A stretch of DNA of 64,000 bases from DT-110 sp030148525 (lineage in GTDB: Bacteria; Bacteroidota; Bacteroidia; Chitinophagales; Saprospiraceae). The notes under the pieces are model-generated. The model ran no database searches. It was not told where the DNA came from and worked only from the letters and a program-made list of their open reading frames with translations. Positions 25,862 through 33,249 of this stretch are shown here, piece by piece. A program made the translations under genes and the position numbers. Where the stretch lies: the NCBI GenBank assembly GCA_965227445.1, contig OZ245751.1:3162001-3226000 (forward strand), written 5' to 3'. Each line of letters opens with the position of its first letter. Within the stretch, counting starts at the first letter, position 1.

Positions 25862-27520
25862 TCAATTGACTATCCGGGAAAATCCATCACCGTATCCCAA
25901 GCGAGCAGCCATATTGCGGAATTCTTCCTCGATGTACGGATACAACTGCTTCTGGTATAAGCCCATCGACAATCGGTAGTACCCGGAATTATAGGTTACG
26001 TAGATATCGCCGCGGAAGCTGTCGGCCAGTGCGTTGAAAGACTCGAGATCCAGTTTTTTAAGGCTGGCCACCTGGAAGGTACTGTAATCGGGAGCATCCT
26101 GCTGTTGTGCATTGATGAAGTCCTGTTCCACCACCACAAAAGCGGAGCCGTGACCACGGGCTTTCACCCGGTCGAGGATGCGGTAGGCGGTTTCCTTACC
26201 GATGTATTTACCGAGATAGACGTAGGTGTATCCGTTATCGGTCGCTTCGTAACTGATAATCCCCAGATCGGCCAGCTTGGCCACCCGCTCCCGGTCAACC
26301 GCCCCCTTTACGGCCGCTACGCGGATCCGGCAAACCGATTTATCATTGCGGTATTTGCTGTAGTTCGTACTACCCGATGGGGAACGTTTGGAAGAGCCGG
26401 ACGATTCGGACCGGTTTGCGGCCGTGCGCGCGGCTGGCCGTTCGCCACGGATCGCCTTGACCATGTCGTCAATAGATCGGATGTCGTCCGAACTGCTCAG
26501 GCGGTCGGTCAGGGCATTGTCGACCCGAAAGGACCGGCCGAGATTGGTGTATACCGCATTGACCGAATGTGGTTCCAGTCGATTACCGGTATCTTCCAGG
26601 TAATCAGCCATGACCAAAAGGTCATTGACACCATCCCCATTGATATCGCGTGCGGCGAGGGCACGGAGGCCATCAAACTCTCCGAGACGATTGCCCGGAA
26701 ATTCAGGCATGGTATAGACGGAGGAACCGTCTTTCAGTAGTTTGATGGCCAATTGGTAGCGCAGGTCACCCTGCACCTGGTAGGGCGCAACGGTCACTTC
26801 ACCGAAACGCCCCAGATCGGCTGAAAAAGCGCGTCCGGAGATCAGGGTACCTTCGGCAGCGGATGCGGCAGGTGGTAATTCGGGACGCTCTCCTTCGCGG
26901 TAAAAATACATCATTCCCCACTGCAGGCGATTGCTTTGAATAGCTATGGGGTCGGCCCGACTCACATTATCATCCAGCACCAACTTCATGCCACTAATAC
27001 GCCAATCGCCATCGGAGGGGACTGAAGGGTCGTCCGTGTAGCGATATTGGTAATAATTATTGGCCATAAACTCATAAACCATCAGACTATCATCACTGAC
27101 CCAGGTTCCCAGGATTTCCCGGGATAGCCGTTGTTCGAGCTCGCGGTTAACGACGGTATCGCGTTGCAAGCGATAATTGCCGAGCTTCAGGATGGCCCCG
27201 TCGATCTGCACGGCTCGGGGGTCACTACCGTCCAGGTACATATCGCGGTCCCGAATAGCCCAGGTTCCACTTTGGTTTACATCTTCCGAAAAGCGGGTAT
27301 ACCAACCCGTTGGGGCATCGGTGAAATACCATTTTTCGGGTTCGCCGGTAGCGCTGATCAGGCTCCAGCCACCTTGTATTTCAGTGCGTATGCGGTCGGC
27401 ATCGGTTATTGATTGCGGGCTTCCCGGTCGGTTTGCCCCATTTTTACAACTGCTAATCAGAAAAAGCCCCAATACCATGAAAGGGAGGTAGGTGATGTGT
27501 CTAGTCTTCATAGGTTTCAC
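25862..27520 (-). CDS. Lipoprotein with SPOR-like C-terminal region
   Basis: 552 residues. A lipobox (LFLISSC, Cys25) marks a lipoprotein. Two lipocalin-like segments follow (QGGWSLISATGEPEKWYF; ILGTWVSDDSLMVYEF), then a stretch with one FG-GAP/VCBS-like phrase (ARDINGDGVNDLLVMADY, about 295), a Ser/Arg-rich linker, and about 400-470 a SPOR-like fold (CRIRVAAVKGAVDRERVAKL, YVYLGKYIGKETAYRIL). Inference: envelope protein able to bind peptidoglycan or another glycan through the SPOR-like part. No operon partner. Confidence 0.75.
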   Translation of the reverse strand: MKPMKTRHITYLPFMVLGLFLISSCKNGANRPGSPQSITDADRIRTEIQGGWSLISATGEPEKWYFTDAPTGWYTRFSEDVNQSGTWAIRDRDMYLDGSDPRAVQIDGAILKLGNYRLQRDTVVNRELEQRLSREILGTWVSDDSLMVYEFMANNYYQYRYTDDPSVPSDGDWRISGMKLVLDDNVSRADPIAIQSNRLQWGMMYFYREGERPELPPAASAAEGTLISGRAFSADLGRFGEVTVAPYQVQGDLRYQLAIKLLKDGSSVYTMPEFPGNRLGEFDGLRALAARDINGDGVNDLLVMADYLEDTGNRLEPHSVNAVYTNLGRSFRVDNALTDRLSSSDDIRSIDDMVKAIRGERPAARTAANRSESSGSSKRSPSGSTNYSKYRNDKSVCRIRVAAVKGAVDRERVAKLADLGIISYEATDNGYTYVYLGKYIGKETAYRILDRVKARGHGSAFVVVEQDFINAQQQDAPDYSTFQVASLKKLDLESFNALADSFRGDIYVTYNSGYYRLSMGLYQKQLYPYIEEEFRNMAARLGYGDGFSRIVN

Positions 27521-27888
27521 TTTTGCCTCGCGAAGCGAGATCCATATCAGTATCCATCGATAATATAATGTGAGGTTTGGGCTAAGGCGTTTGCTAAGTA
27601 ACTGAATATCACAACCTCACGTTGTATTTGGCAGAGGGTATTAGGTAGTAGGACTCGCTTTAATACCGATACCTTATACCTACTACTCTATACCGGGAGG
27701 TTGGGCTATGATTATCATCACTTTACGTATAAGTCTGTGCCCGACCTCACGTTAATATATGCATAAATATGTTTTGGCCCAATAGAATGGAATTACAACG
27801 AATAGGTATGACTTCAGGCAGGACGACCGAAAAGCATCGACTTCCTGTGTTAATTTGAATAAGATAATGCCTAAACAGGATACTGTAC
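27521..27888. other. Spacer with dispersed repeat
   Basis: No gene. It holds copy 2 of the GTGAGGTT repeat, further phrases related to it (TACCTACTACTCTATACC and GACCTCACGTT), and an AT-rich TATGTTTTGG near 27769 that could be a -7 box for the universal stress protein gene. Confidence 0.5.
27568..27656 (+). repeat. Dispersed intergenic repeat with GTGAGGTT stem, copy 2
   Basis: About 80% identical by eye to 19132-19212, in the same orientation. GTGAGGTT (27570-27577) pairs with AACCTCAC (27613-27620), then the tail TTGTATTTGGCAGAGGGTAT. A shortened inverted relative of the tail lies at 29357-29382. Confidence 0.75.
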
Positions 27889-28722
27889 ATGCAAGAACCT
27901 ATTCATAAGATATTGATTCCCATAGACTTTTCCTTAGATGCAGCGAATGCACTCTGGTTGGCGGATCGCTTTGCAAAAATTCACGACGCACAGGTATTCC
28001 TGTTGAATGTGGTCCCCTCGGAGAACCCCGTGGAGGTATCCTCTACCACGACACAAAGTATGTCCTCAAAGGACCGCAGCGAGCAAGCCGGGGTGGAACT
28101 TCGACATTTTGTGCGCTCCATTCTTACCCGTCCTATCAGCGAAAGCCAGTTTCTGGTAGACTGTGGGGCTGCCGGGGATTGTATTGTTCACGCAGTTATT
28201 GATCACGAGATCGATCTGATCGTGATGGGCACCAAAGGTAAAGACCGCACCACTCCGTATTGGTTGGGTTCTACGGCGGCCTACATTATGGAAGAATCCC
28301 CCTGTCACGTATTGATCGTACCGGAGAAAGCCCGGAAGATCGATATCAAGCGGGCCCTGTGTGCCACCGATCTACAGGAAAGCGATCCATACCGGATCTG
28401 GAAGGCTGCTCAATTATTAAAAGCCTTCTCTCCGGAATTATCCTGTGTACACGTGCATTCCTCGCACAACGGTACCTTCCATATTTCCATGGACGAATTA
28501 AAGTCGTTCCTTACGATTACGATCCCGAGCATTCCGATCAAGTTCTACGAGATCGTAGGCATCACGGCCTGGGACAGCCTCAACGACTTCTGCATGCAGA
28601 ATGAGACAGATCTGCTGGTCGTTTTCAAGCCGTTTCAGGGCCTCTTGAAAACCCTGCTGCACCGTTCGGTAAGCCGGAGTTTATTGTTGCAAACGACGGT
28701 TCCCTTACTAATTCTCAAGTAG
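27889..28722 (+). CDS. Universal stress protein, tandem UspA domains
   Basis: 277 residues with two Usp folds. Domain 1 (about 1-150) begins HKILIPIDFSLDAANAL and has the ATP-binding pattern MGTKGKDRTTPYWLGST (G-2x-G-9x-G-S/T). Domain 2 (about 155-277) begins RKIDIKRALCATDL and ends SRSLLLQTTVPLLILK but lacks the glycine pattern, so only the first probably binds nucleotide. Family role: stress survival. Single gene upstream of the tRNA cluster. Confidence 0.9.
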   Translation: MQEPIHKILIPIDFSLDAANALWLADRFAKIHDAQVFLLNVVPSENPVEVSSTTTQSMSSKDRSEQAGVELRHFVRSILTRPISESQFLVDCGAAGDCIVHAVIDHEIDLIVMGTKGKDRTTPYWLGSTAAYIMEESPCHVLIVPEKARKIDIKRALCATDLQESDPYRIWKAAQLLKAFSPELSCVHVHSSHNGTFHISMDELKSFLTITIPSIPIKFYEIVGITAWDSLNDFCMQNETDLLVVFKPFQGLLKTLLHRSVSRSLLLQTTVPLLILK

Positions 28723-28790
28723 TTAGAATCTGTTTATAACCGGACTTATAAAAAATCGATACCAACATTTTTTTTCGCCGAAAAGACCCG

Positions 28791-28798
28791 TATATTTG
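28791..28798 (+). promoter_or_regulatory. -7 box of tRNA-Val
   Basis: TATATTTG matches the Bacteroidota -7 consensus TAnnTTTG exactly and lies 21 nt before the mature tRNA-Val 5' end. A T-rich stretch sits where the -33 element is expected. Confidence 0.6.
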
Positions 28799-28819
28799 CG
28801 TTCCGCAAGTCAAAAAAGC

Positions 28820-28894
28820 GGTCATTTAGCTCAGTTGGTTTAGAGCGCCGCCTTGACAGGGCGGAGGTCACTGGTTCGAATCCAGTAATGACCA
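28820..28894 (+). tRNA. tRNA-Val (GAC)
   Basis: Complete cloverleaf: acceptor GGTCATT/AATGACC, D-arm AGCTCAGTTGGTTTAGAGC, anticodon stem CCGCC/GGCGG with loop TTGACAG (anticodon GAC), T-arm ACTGG-TTCGAAT-CCAGT. CCA is not encoded after the discriminator A. Confidence 0.95.
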
Positions 28895-28969
28895 CCGGAG
28901 TCAGGTTAGAGGTGTGAGGTTTGGGGGTTGAGGTGGTTTAAGACCTGGCGATTAAGGATTTTATTATTT

Positions 28970-29047
28970 CGGGATGTAGCTCAGCCCGGTTAGAGTGCAC
29001 GCCTGGGGGGCGTGAGGCCGGAGGTTCGAATCCTCTCATCCCGACCA
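28970..29047 (+). tRNA. tRNA-Pro (GGG)
   Basis: Complete cloverleaf: acceptor CGGGATG/CATCCCG, anticodon stem CACGC/GCGTG with loop CTGGGGG (anticodon GGG), T-arm GGAGG-TTCGAAT-CCTCT, and an encoded CCA end. It lies 75 nt after tRNA-Val and is probably on the same transcript. Followed by a perfect terminator. Confidence 0.95.
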
Positions 29048-29061
29048 TACCCTCACCCCAA

Positions 29062-29091
29062 CCCCTCTCCCACCGGGAGAGGGGCTTTTTT
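29062..29091 (+). terminator. Terminator of the tRNA-Val/tRNA-Pro transcript
   Basis: CCCCTCTCCC-ACC-GGGAGAGGGG, a perfect 10-bp stem, then C and six T. The stem and its upstream flank (ACCCTCACCCCAA) resemble the repeat at 32286-32330. Confidence 0.9.
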
Positions 29092-29120
29092 ATGTCCGAA
29101 CGATTCGACGGCGAAAGCCA

Positions 29121-29312
29121 TTTTGAAGTATGAGGTCAGAGGTCAACACGCCTTCGCGGGGCTTCGGCGGCCAGGGAGTTCAGAAGTGATCAAAACTTCT
29201 TCAATCACAGCCCGGGCTTTTCAGGAATCGACCTTAATCTCCTTATCTCCCAATCCCCAATTCTCCCTTTCTCCAACTCCCCTACCCGCAGTAGCCCAAA
29301 TGGGCGAAGGGT
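29121..29312 (+). repeat. tRNA-Pro-associated repeat, copy A
   Basis: Starts TTTTGAAGTATGAGGTCAGA and ends with GCCC-AAAT-GGGC then GAAGG. About 190 nt, collinear with 32871-33050; the shared middle reads CCTTATCTCCCAATCCCCAA. Each copy follows a tRNA-Pro gene and its terminator. Confidence 0.8.
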
Positions 29313-29322
29313 GAGCCCATCC

Positions 29323-29358
29323 GGTCTAGATTCTAGATTCTCTCAGTCTCTTGTCTTA
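29323..29358 (+). repeat. Short repeat GGTCTAGA..GTCTCTTGTCTT, copy 1
   Basis: GGTCTAGATTCTAGATTC followed by TCAGTCTCTTGTCTT. Related copies at 32353-32388 and 32515-32550. Confidence 0.7.
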
Positions 29359-29387
29359 ATACCCTCTACTAATTACCAAATACCCAC

Positions 29388-30701
29388 TTACATATACAGA
29401 CTGATCAGTCGCTCGTAGATCTCCTGCTTACCGCTGATTTGTTCAGGTTCTCCTTTCTCAGCAGCGTATTTTACCAGATCCTCCAGGGTCGATTTACCCT
29501 GCTCGAAGTCCGCACCGGCTCCCTGGTCAAAGGTCGCATAACGCTCCTTGCGCATGGATTTATACGGACTGTTCTCCAATATGTCGGCTGCCGCCAAAAG
29601 TGCTTTGGCAAACATATCCATACCGGTGATGTGGGCTACGAACAGATCATTAAAATGGGTGGAATTGCGCCGTACTTTGGCATCGAAATTCACGCCTCCT
29701 TTACCCAATCCGCCGGCTTCCAGCAGCACCAGCCAGGCCTGGGTAAGTTCGTACAGGTCGATGGGAAACTGGTCGGTATCCCAGCCATTTTGATAGTCGC
29801 CACGATTGGCATCAATACTTCCCAGCACTCCGCTATCGGCTGCTACCTGTAGTTCGTGTTCGAAGGTGTGCAGGGCCAGGGTGGCGTGGTTCACTTCGAT
29901 ATTGAGCTTAAAGTCGTCCATCAGATCGTACTCCCGCAAAAAGGCGATACAGGTTGCCGCATCAAAATCGTACTGATGTTTGGTAGGCTCCATGGGTTTG
30001 GGTTCGATCAGGAAGGTTCCGGTAAACCCATTCGACCGCGCGTAATCCCGTGCCATTTTCAGGAAGGTGGCCAGGTGATCTTTCTCCCGCTTCATATCGG
30101 TATTTAGCAAGGACATATACCCTTCACGACCACCCCAAAAAACGTAGTTGTCACCGCCCAGCTTTATCGTTGCGTCCAGTGCATTGCGCACCTGAGCCGC
30201 TGCGTGCGCTACCACCTGGAAATCCGGATTGGTAGCGGCTCCGTTCATATAGCGGGGATGAGAAAACAGGTTTGCCGTGCCCCAAAGCAGTTTAATGCCC
30301 GTTTCTTTTTGTTTTTCCAGGGCGTAGTCGGAAATAAAAGCCATGCGCTTTCTGGTCTCCGCCACGGAGTCCCCCTCATCGATCAGGTCGACATCGTGAA
30401 AGCAGTAAAACGGGATGCCCAGTTTATGGATGAATTCAAAGGCGGCATCCATTTTATCTTTCGCCCGCTGGTAGGGATCATCCGCAGCATTCCACGGTAA
30501 ATGTCGGGTGCCGGGACCAAAGGGGTCGCCTCCTTCGCCACAGAAACTATGCCAGTAGGCTACCGCAAACCGGAAGTGCTCTTTCATGGTTTTGCCGAGC
30601 ACTTCCTGGTCTTCCTTATAATAACTGAAAGACCAGATATCCCTGGAATCCGGTCCTGCATAAGTAATCTTTTCAACATCTGGGAAAAATGTGTTTTGCA
30701 T
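29388..30701 (-). CDS. xylA: Xylose isomerase
   Basis: 437 residues from MQNTFFPDVEKITY, the usual XylA length; an upstream ATG would add 11 atypical residues. Visible signatures: WHSFCGEGGDPFGPGT, the catalytic-His strand FYCFHDVDLIDEG, the metal/substrate strand YVFWGGREGYMSLLNTD, FLIEPKPMEPTKHQYD and NIEVNHATLALHTFEHE. Reaction: D-xylose to D-xylulose with divalent metal, cytosolic. Downstream partner of xylulokinase on the same strand (43-nt gap), giving the two-step xylose pathway into the pentose phosphate route. No xylose transporter or regulator is adjacent. Confidence 0.97.
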   Translation of the reverse strand: MQNTFFPDVEKITYAGPDSRDIWSFSYYKEDQEVLGKTMKEHFRFAVAYWHSFCGEGGDPFGPGTRHLPWNAADDPYQRAKDKMDAAFEFIHKLGIPFYCFHDVDLIDEGDSVAETRKRMAFISDYALEKQKETGIKLLWGTANLFSHPRYMNGAATNPDFQVVAHAAAQVRNALDATIKLGGDNYVFWGGREGYMSLLNTDMKREKDHLATFLKMARDYARSNGFTGTFLIEPKPMEPTKHQYDFDAATCIAFLREYDLMDDFKLNIEVNHATLALHTFEHELQVAADSGVLGSIDANRGDYQNGWDTDQFPIDLYELTQAWLVLLEAGGLGKGGVNFDAKVRRNSTHFNDLFVAHITGMDMFAKALLAAADILENSPYKSMRKERYATFDQGAGADFEQGKSTLEDLVKYAAEKGEPEQISGKQEIYERLISLYM

Positions 30702-30723
30702 AGTTTGGTCGTTTTTTATCCGT

Positions 30724-30737
30724 TGCTTCCGCAAAAA
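30724..30737 (-). repeat. Copy of recurrent T-run/GNAA mini-hairpin word
   Basis: Minus-strand TTTTTGCGGAAGCA in the 43-nt gap between xylB and xylA. Confidence 0.55.
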
Positions 30738-30744
30738 GGTAGAT

Positions 30745-32226
30745 CTAAATATCCATAAGGTGGTTGAGCCTTTCCTTCCAATCAGCGTACAGCTGTGTAT
30801 ATTCCTTACACAGCCGTGGATTGGGGCGGTAGGACTTTTGTTTTGTCAATCCCCGAAAGACCTCTTCCCGGGAAAACAGCCCAGCCCCCATGGTGGCTCC
30901 CCGGGCCGCCCCCAAAGCACCGTCGGTATTGAATAACTCGATATCCACTCCGCTCAGGTTGGATAGTAATTCGCAAAAGAGCGGACTCAGGAACATATTC
31001 GCCTGTCCGGCCCGAATCACCTTAAGGTCGATTTGATTATCGGAAAAAGCTTCCATACCGTACATAAAGGAATAGATAATACCTTCCTGAACGGCCCGGT
31101 ACAAATGAGCGGGGGTGTGCCGATTGAAGTTGAGTCCCTGCATACTGCTTCCCACAGACGCATTTCCGAGCATTCGCTCAGCTCCGTTACCAAAGGGAAA
31201 AAAGAAGAGGCCCTCACTGCCCGGCCCCACCTCTTCCGCCTGTTGATTCATATGCTCGTAGCTCTCGGCTTGAGTCCACTGGCGTGCCCAGGAGTTGGCT
31301 ATTCCCGTTCCGTTAATGCACAGCAGAATACCGATCCGCGGATCATCCTTGGTGTAGTTGACGTGGGCAAAGCTATTAACCCGCTGGGACTCGTCGATAA
31401 AAAGCTCATCGGACACACCGTAGATGACCCCCGATGTGCCCGCGGTAGCGGCGACTTCCCCTTTCTCCAATACATTAAGGGAAAAGGCATTATTAGGTTG
31501 ATCACCCGCTTTATAGGTCACCTGCACTTCCGGTGACAGGCCCAATTCGTCGGCGATCAGCTGATTGATCGTTCCGTGCTGATCGAATGACTCGCGGATA
31601 TCGGGAAAGAGGTGCTCTCCAAAGCCAAAATACCGCAGCAGGCGCTGACTTACCCCTTTTTCCTTAAAGTCGTAGAAAATACCTTCGGAAATACCGGAGA
31701 GCGTGGTCGTTAGTTCTCCGGTAAGCTTATAGGCAATGTAATCACCCGGCAGGCAGACCTTGTGCACGCGCTCGTATTTGTCGGGTTCGTTACCTTTCAC
31801 CCAGGCCAGCTTGGAAGCCGTAAAGTTTCCGGGACTATTCAACAGGTGATTGAGGGCGTAATCGCTGCCCAGATCCTCGAACGCCTGTTGGCCGATCTCC
31901 ACGGCCCGGCTATCGCACCAGATAATGGAAGGGCGGACGGGATGGCCATTCTTGTCCAGACACACCAGTCCGTGCATCTGGTAGGCGATACCAATGTGTT
32001 TGATTTTCTGGGTGTCGTTCTTTATTGGTTGCACGGCCAGGCGGTAGGCTTTCCGGAATGCTTCCCACCACCAATCGGGATCTTGCTCCGCCCAGCCCGG
32101 CTTTTGGGCGATCACCGCCATTTCCTGTTGGGGAAAATAAGCTGATCCCGCTATCTGCTGGGTTTCATAATTAAAAACGATGACTTTCACGGAGGACGTG
32201 CCAACGTCGATGCCTAGGCTGTACAT
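30745..32226 (-). CDS. xylB: Xylulokinase
   Basis: About 493 residues from MYSLGIDVGTSSVKVIVF; upstream in-frame codons to 32274 look like leader, not protein. FGGY-kinase signatures: phosphate-1 loop GIDVGTSSVKV, HGLVCLDKNG, IIWCDSRAVEIG, KLAWVKGNEP, and the second ATPase loop ATAGTSGVIYGV. Reaction: D-xylulose + ATP to D-xylulose 5-phosphate. First gene of the xylBA pair. Confidence 0.95.
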   Translation of the reverse strand: MYSLGIDVGTSSVKVIVFNYETQQIAGSAYFPQQEMAVIAQKPGWAEQDPDWWWEAFRKAYRLAVQPIKNDTQKIKHIGIAYQMHGLVCLDKNGHPVRPSIIWCDSRAVEIGQQAFEDLGSDYALNHLLNSPGNFTASKLAWVKGNEPDKYERVHKVCLPGDYIAYKLTGELTTTLSGISEGIFYDFKEKGVSQRLLRYFGFGEHLFPDIRESFDQHGTINQLIADELGLSPEVQVTYKAGDQPNNAFSLNVLEKGEVAATAGTSGVIYGVSDELFIDESQRVNSFAHVNYTKDDPRIGILLCINGTGIANSWARQWTQAESYEHMNQQAEEVGPGSEGLFFFPFGNGAERMLGNASVGSSMQGLNFNRHTPAHLYRAVQEGIIYSFMYGMEAFSDNQIDLKVIRAGQANMFLSPLFCELLSNLSGVDIELFNTDGALGAARGATMGAGLFSREEVFRGLTKQKSYRPNPRLCKEYTQLYADWKERLNHLMDI

Positions 32227-32265
32227 GATAGGGTGCTTGATTCGGGGAGAGAATATACGGAAGAA

Positions 32266-32302
32266 TACCCTCATCCCAAACCGGGTACCCTCATCCCAAA
32301 CC
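32266..32302 (+). repeat. Direct repeat TACCCTCATCCCAAACC x2
   Basis: The 17-nt unit occurs at 32266-32282 and 32286-32302, just upstream of xylB. The same phrase precedes the tRNA terminator at 29048. Confidence 0.75.
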
Positions 32303-32390
32303 CTTCTCCCAGCGGGAGAAGGGCTTTCTGTTTTGGTTTACAAATTACGTTTGGTCTAGACTCTGGACTCTTTTAGTCTCTTGTCTTGAC
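32302..32390 (+). repeat. About 90-nt direct repeat, unit 1
   Basis: Hairpin CCTTCTCCC-AGC-GGGAGAAGG, then GTTTTGGTTTACAAATTACG and GGTCTAGACTCTGGACTC..GTCTCTTGTCTT. Repeated at 32465-32552. Confidence 0.8.
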
Positions 32391-32464
32391 AAACGGGTTA
32401 CCCTCCCCCCGCCGCCCTGTGAAATAGTTTTCAACTCTTGCTGCGCAAGATTTCACGGGGCAGG

Positions 32465-32552
32465 CCTTCTCCCACAGGAAGGAGGGCTTACGTTTTGGTT
32501 TGCAAATTACGTTGGGTCTAGATTCTAGACTCTTTTTGTCTACTGTCTTTAC
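32465..32552 (+). repeat. About 90-nt direct repeat, unit 2
   Basis: Collinear with 32302-32390: CCTTCTCCCACAGGAAGGAGG, GTTTTGGTTTGCAAATTACG, GGTCTAGATTCTAGACTC. Between the units lies TGTGAAAT..ATTTCACGGGGC, a longer inverted repeat (about 32418-32462). Confidence 0.8.
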
Positions 32553-32564
32553 AACCAAGTCCCA

Positions 32565-32595
32565 TTGCAAAAAAGTCACATATCCCTTATACTTG
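32565..32595 (+). promoter_or_regulatory. Promoter-like boxes of tRNA-Pro (CGG)
   Basis: TTG (32565-32567), 20-nt spacer, TATACTTG (32588-32595), close to the Bacteroidota -33/-7 pattern TTG-N19-20-TAnnTTTG with one mismatch. The mature tRNA starts 12 nt downstream. Confidence 0.5.
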
Positions 32596-32606
32596 CGATT
32601 CCACAA

Positions 32607-32712
32607 CGGGATGTAGCGCAGCCCGGTAGCGCGCTTCGTTCGGGACGAAGAGGCCGCTGGTTCGAGCACGAAGTACACGGAGCGCAGCGGAGTAATCCAG
32701 TCATCCCGACCA
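32607..32712 (+). tRNA. tRNA-Pro (CGG) with a 29-nt T-loop insertion
   Basis: All cloverleaf parts are present: acceptor CGGGATG/CATCCCG, D-arm GCGCAGCCCGGTAGCGC, anticodon stem CTTCG/CGAAG with loop TTCGGGA (anticodon CGG), T-stem GCTGG/CCAGT and an encoded CCA. The T-loop, which should read TTCGAAT, is split as TTCGA + 29 nt + AT. Without the insert the gene is 77 nt, a normal tRNA-Pro length. Promoter-like boxes and a terminator flank it, so the gene does not look abandoned. Either the RNA tolerates or removes the insert, or this is a recent pseudogene. Confidence 0.85.
32666..32694 (+). other. 29-nt insertion in the tRNA T-loop
   Basis: Begins GCACGAAGTACACGG and ends AGCGCAGCGGAGTA. A related core, AGCACGAAGTAC then GCGGAG, lies in the loop of the 24761-24811 hairpin. 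It is not a group I intron (too short, wrong position) and has no bulge-helix-bulge context I can recognise. Confidence 0.75.
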
Positions 32713-32717
32713 ACCCG

Positions 32718-32751
32718 AAAGACTGCCGACGATAGTCGGTGGTCTTTTTTT
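32718..32751 (+). terminator. Terminator of tRNA-Pro (CGG)
   Basis: AAGACTGCCGAC-GATA-GTCGGTGGTCTT, an 11-12-bp imperfect stem with a GATA loop, then seven T in all. It starts 6 nt after the CCA end. Confidence 0.85.
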
Positions 32752-32765
32752 CGATCAGCCGATTC

Positions 32766-32820
32766 GCCAACGATAGTTGGCAGGGAGGGTGAGCGGAAAA
32801 AAGACCAGGGGCGATAGCCC
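32766..32820 (+). repeat. Two further GATA-loop mini-hairpins
   Basis: GCCAAC-GATA-GTTGGC (32766-32781) and GGGC-GATA-GCCC (32809-32820). With the terminator stem at 32725-32740 this gives three different stems with the same GATA loop within 100 nt. Confidence 0.6.
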
Positions 32821-32870
32821 AGGCTTTGGGGTTGTGACTCCCCTCTCCAAGGATGGGCGTAAGCCAATCC

Positions 32871-33050
32871 TTTTGAAGTATGAGGTCAGAAATCAGAGGT
32901 CAGAAGTGATCATAGCAATTTTAACAACAGTCACGGGCTTTTTTGGAATCGACCAATGACCTTAATCTCCTTATCCCCTTATCTCCCAATCCCCAATTCT
33001 CCCTTTCTCCAACTCCCCTGCCCGCCGTAGCCCGAATGGGCGAAGGAGGG
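32871..33050 (+). repeat. tRNA-Pro-associated repeat, copy B
   Basis: Collinear with 29121-29312, lacking its CACGCCTTCGCGG segment. Ends with GCCC-GAAT-GGGC (33030-33041) then GAAGG. A short relative of this end, AGCCCGTACGGGCGAAGG, is at 63268-63285. Confidence 0.8.
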
Positions 33051-33249
33051 CCAACTCTCCAATTTCACACTTCTTACGGTAATTATGTTGCTTTTTCAGC
33101 AGTCATTTGTGTATATTGACTAAACACTACCCTCACGGACGAGCTTTTCCTGACCCCGATCTCCCACTGCTACTTTACACCATCCAAATCATTCCTTTTC
33201 GGGTTTCCGGATAGGAATCATTATCAAAAAACCAATTAAAAATTAAGCT
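33051..33249. other. Upstream region of the secreted-protein operon
   Basis: No gene. It contains TTGCTTTTTCAGCAG and GTGTATATTGAC near 33088-33120, which may be the promoter, giving a leader of about 120 nt ending in AATTAAAAATTAAGCT before the ATG. Confidence 0.35.
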
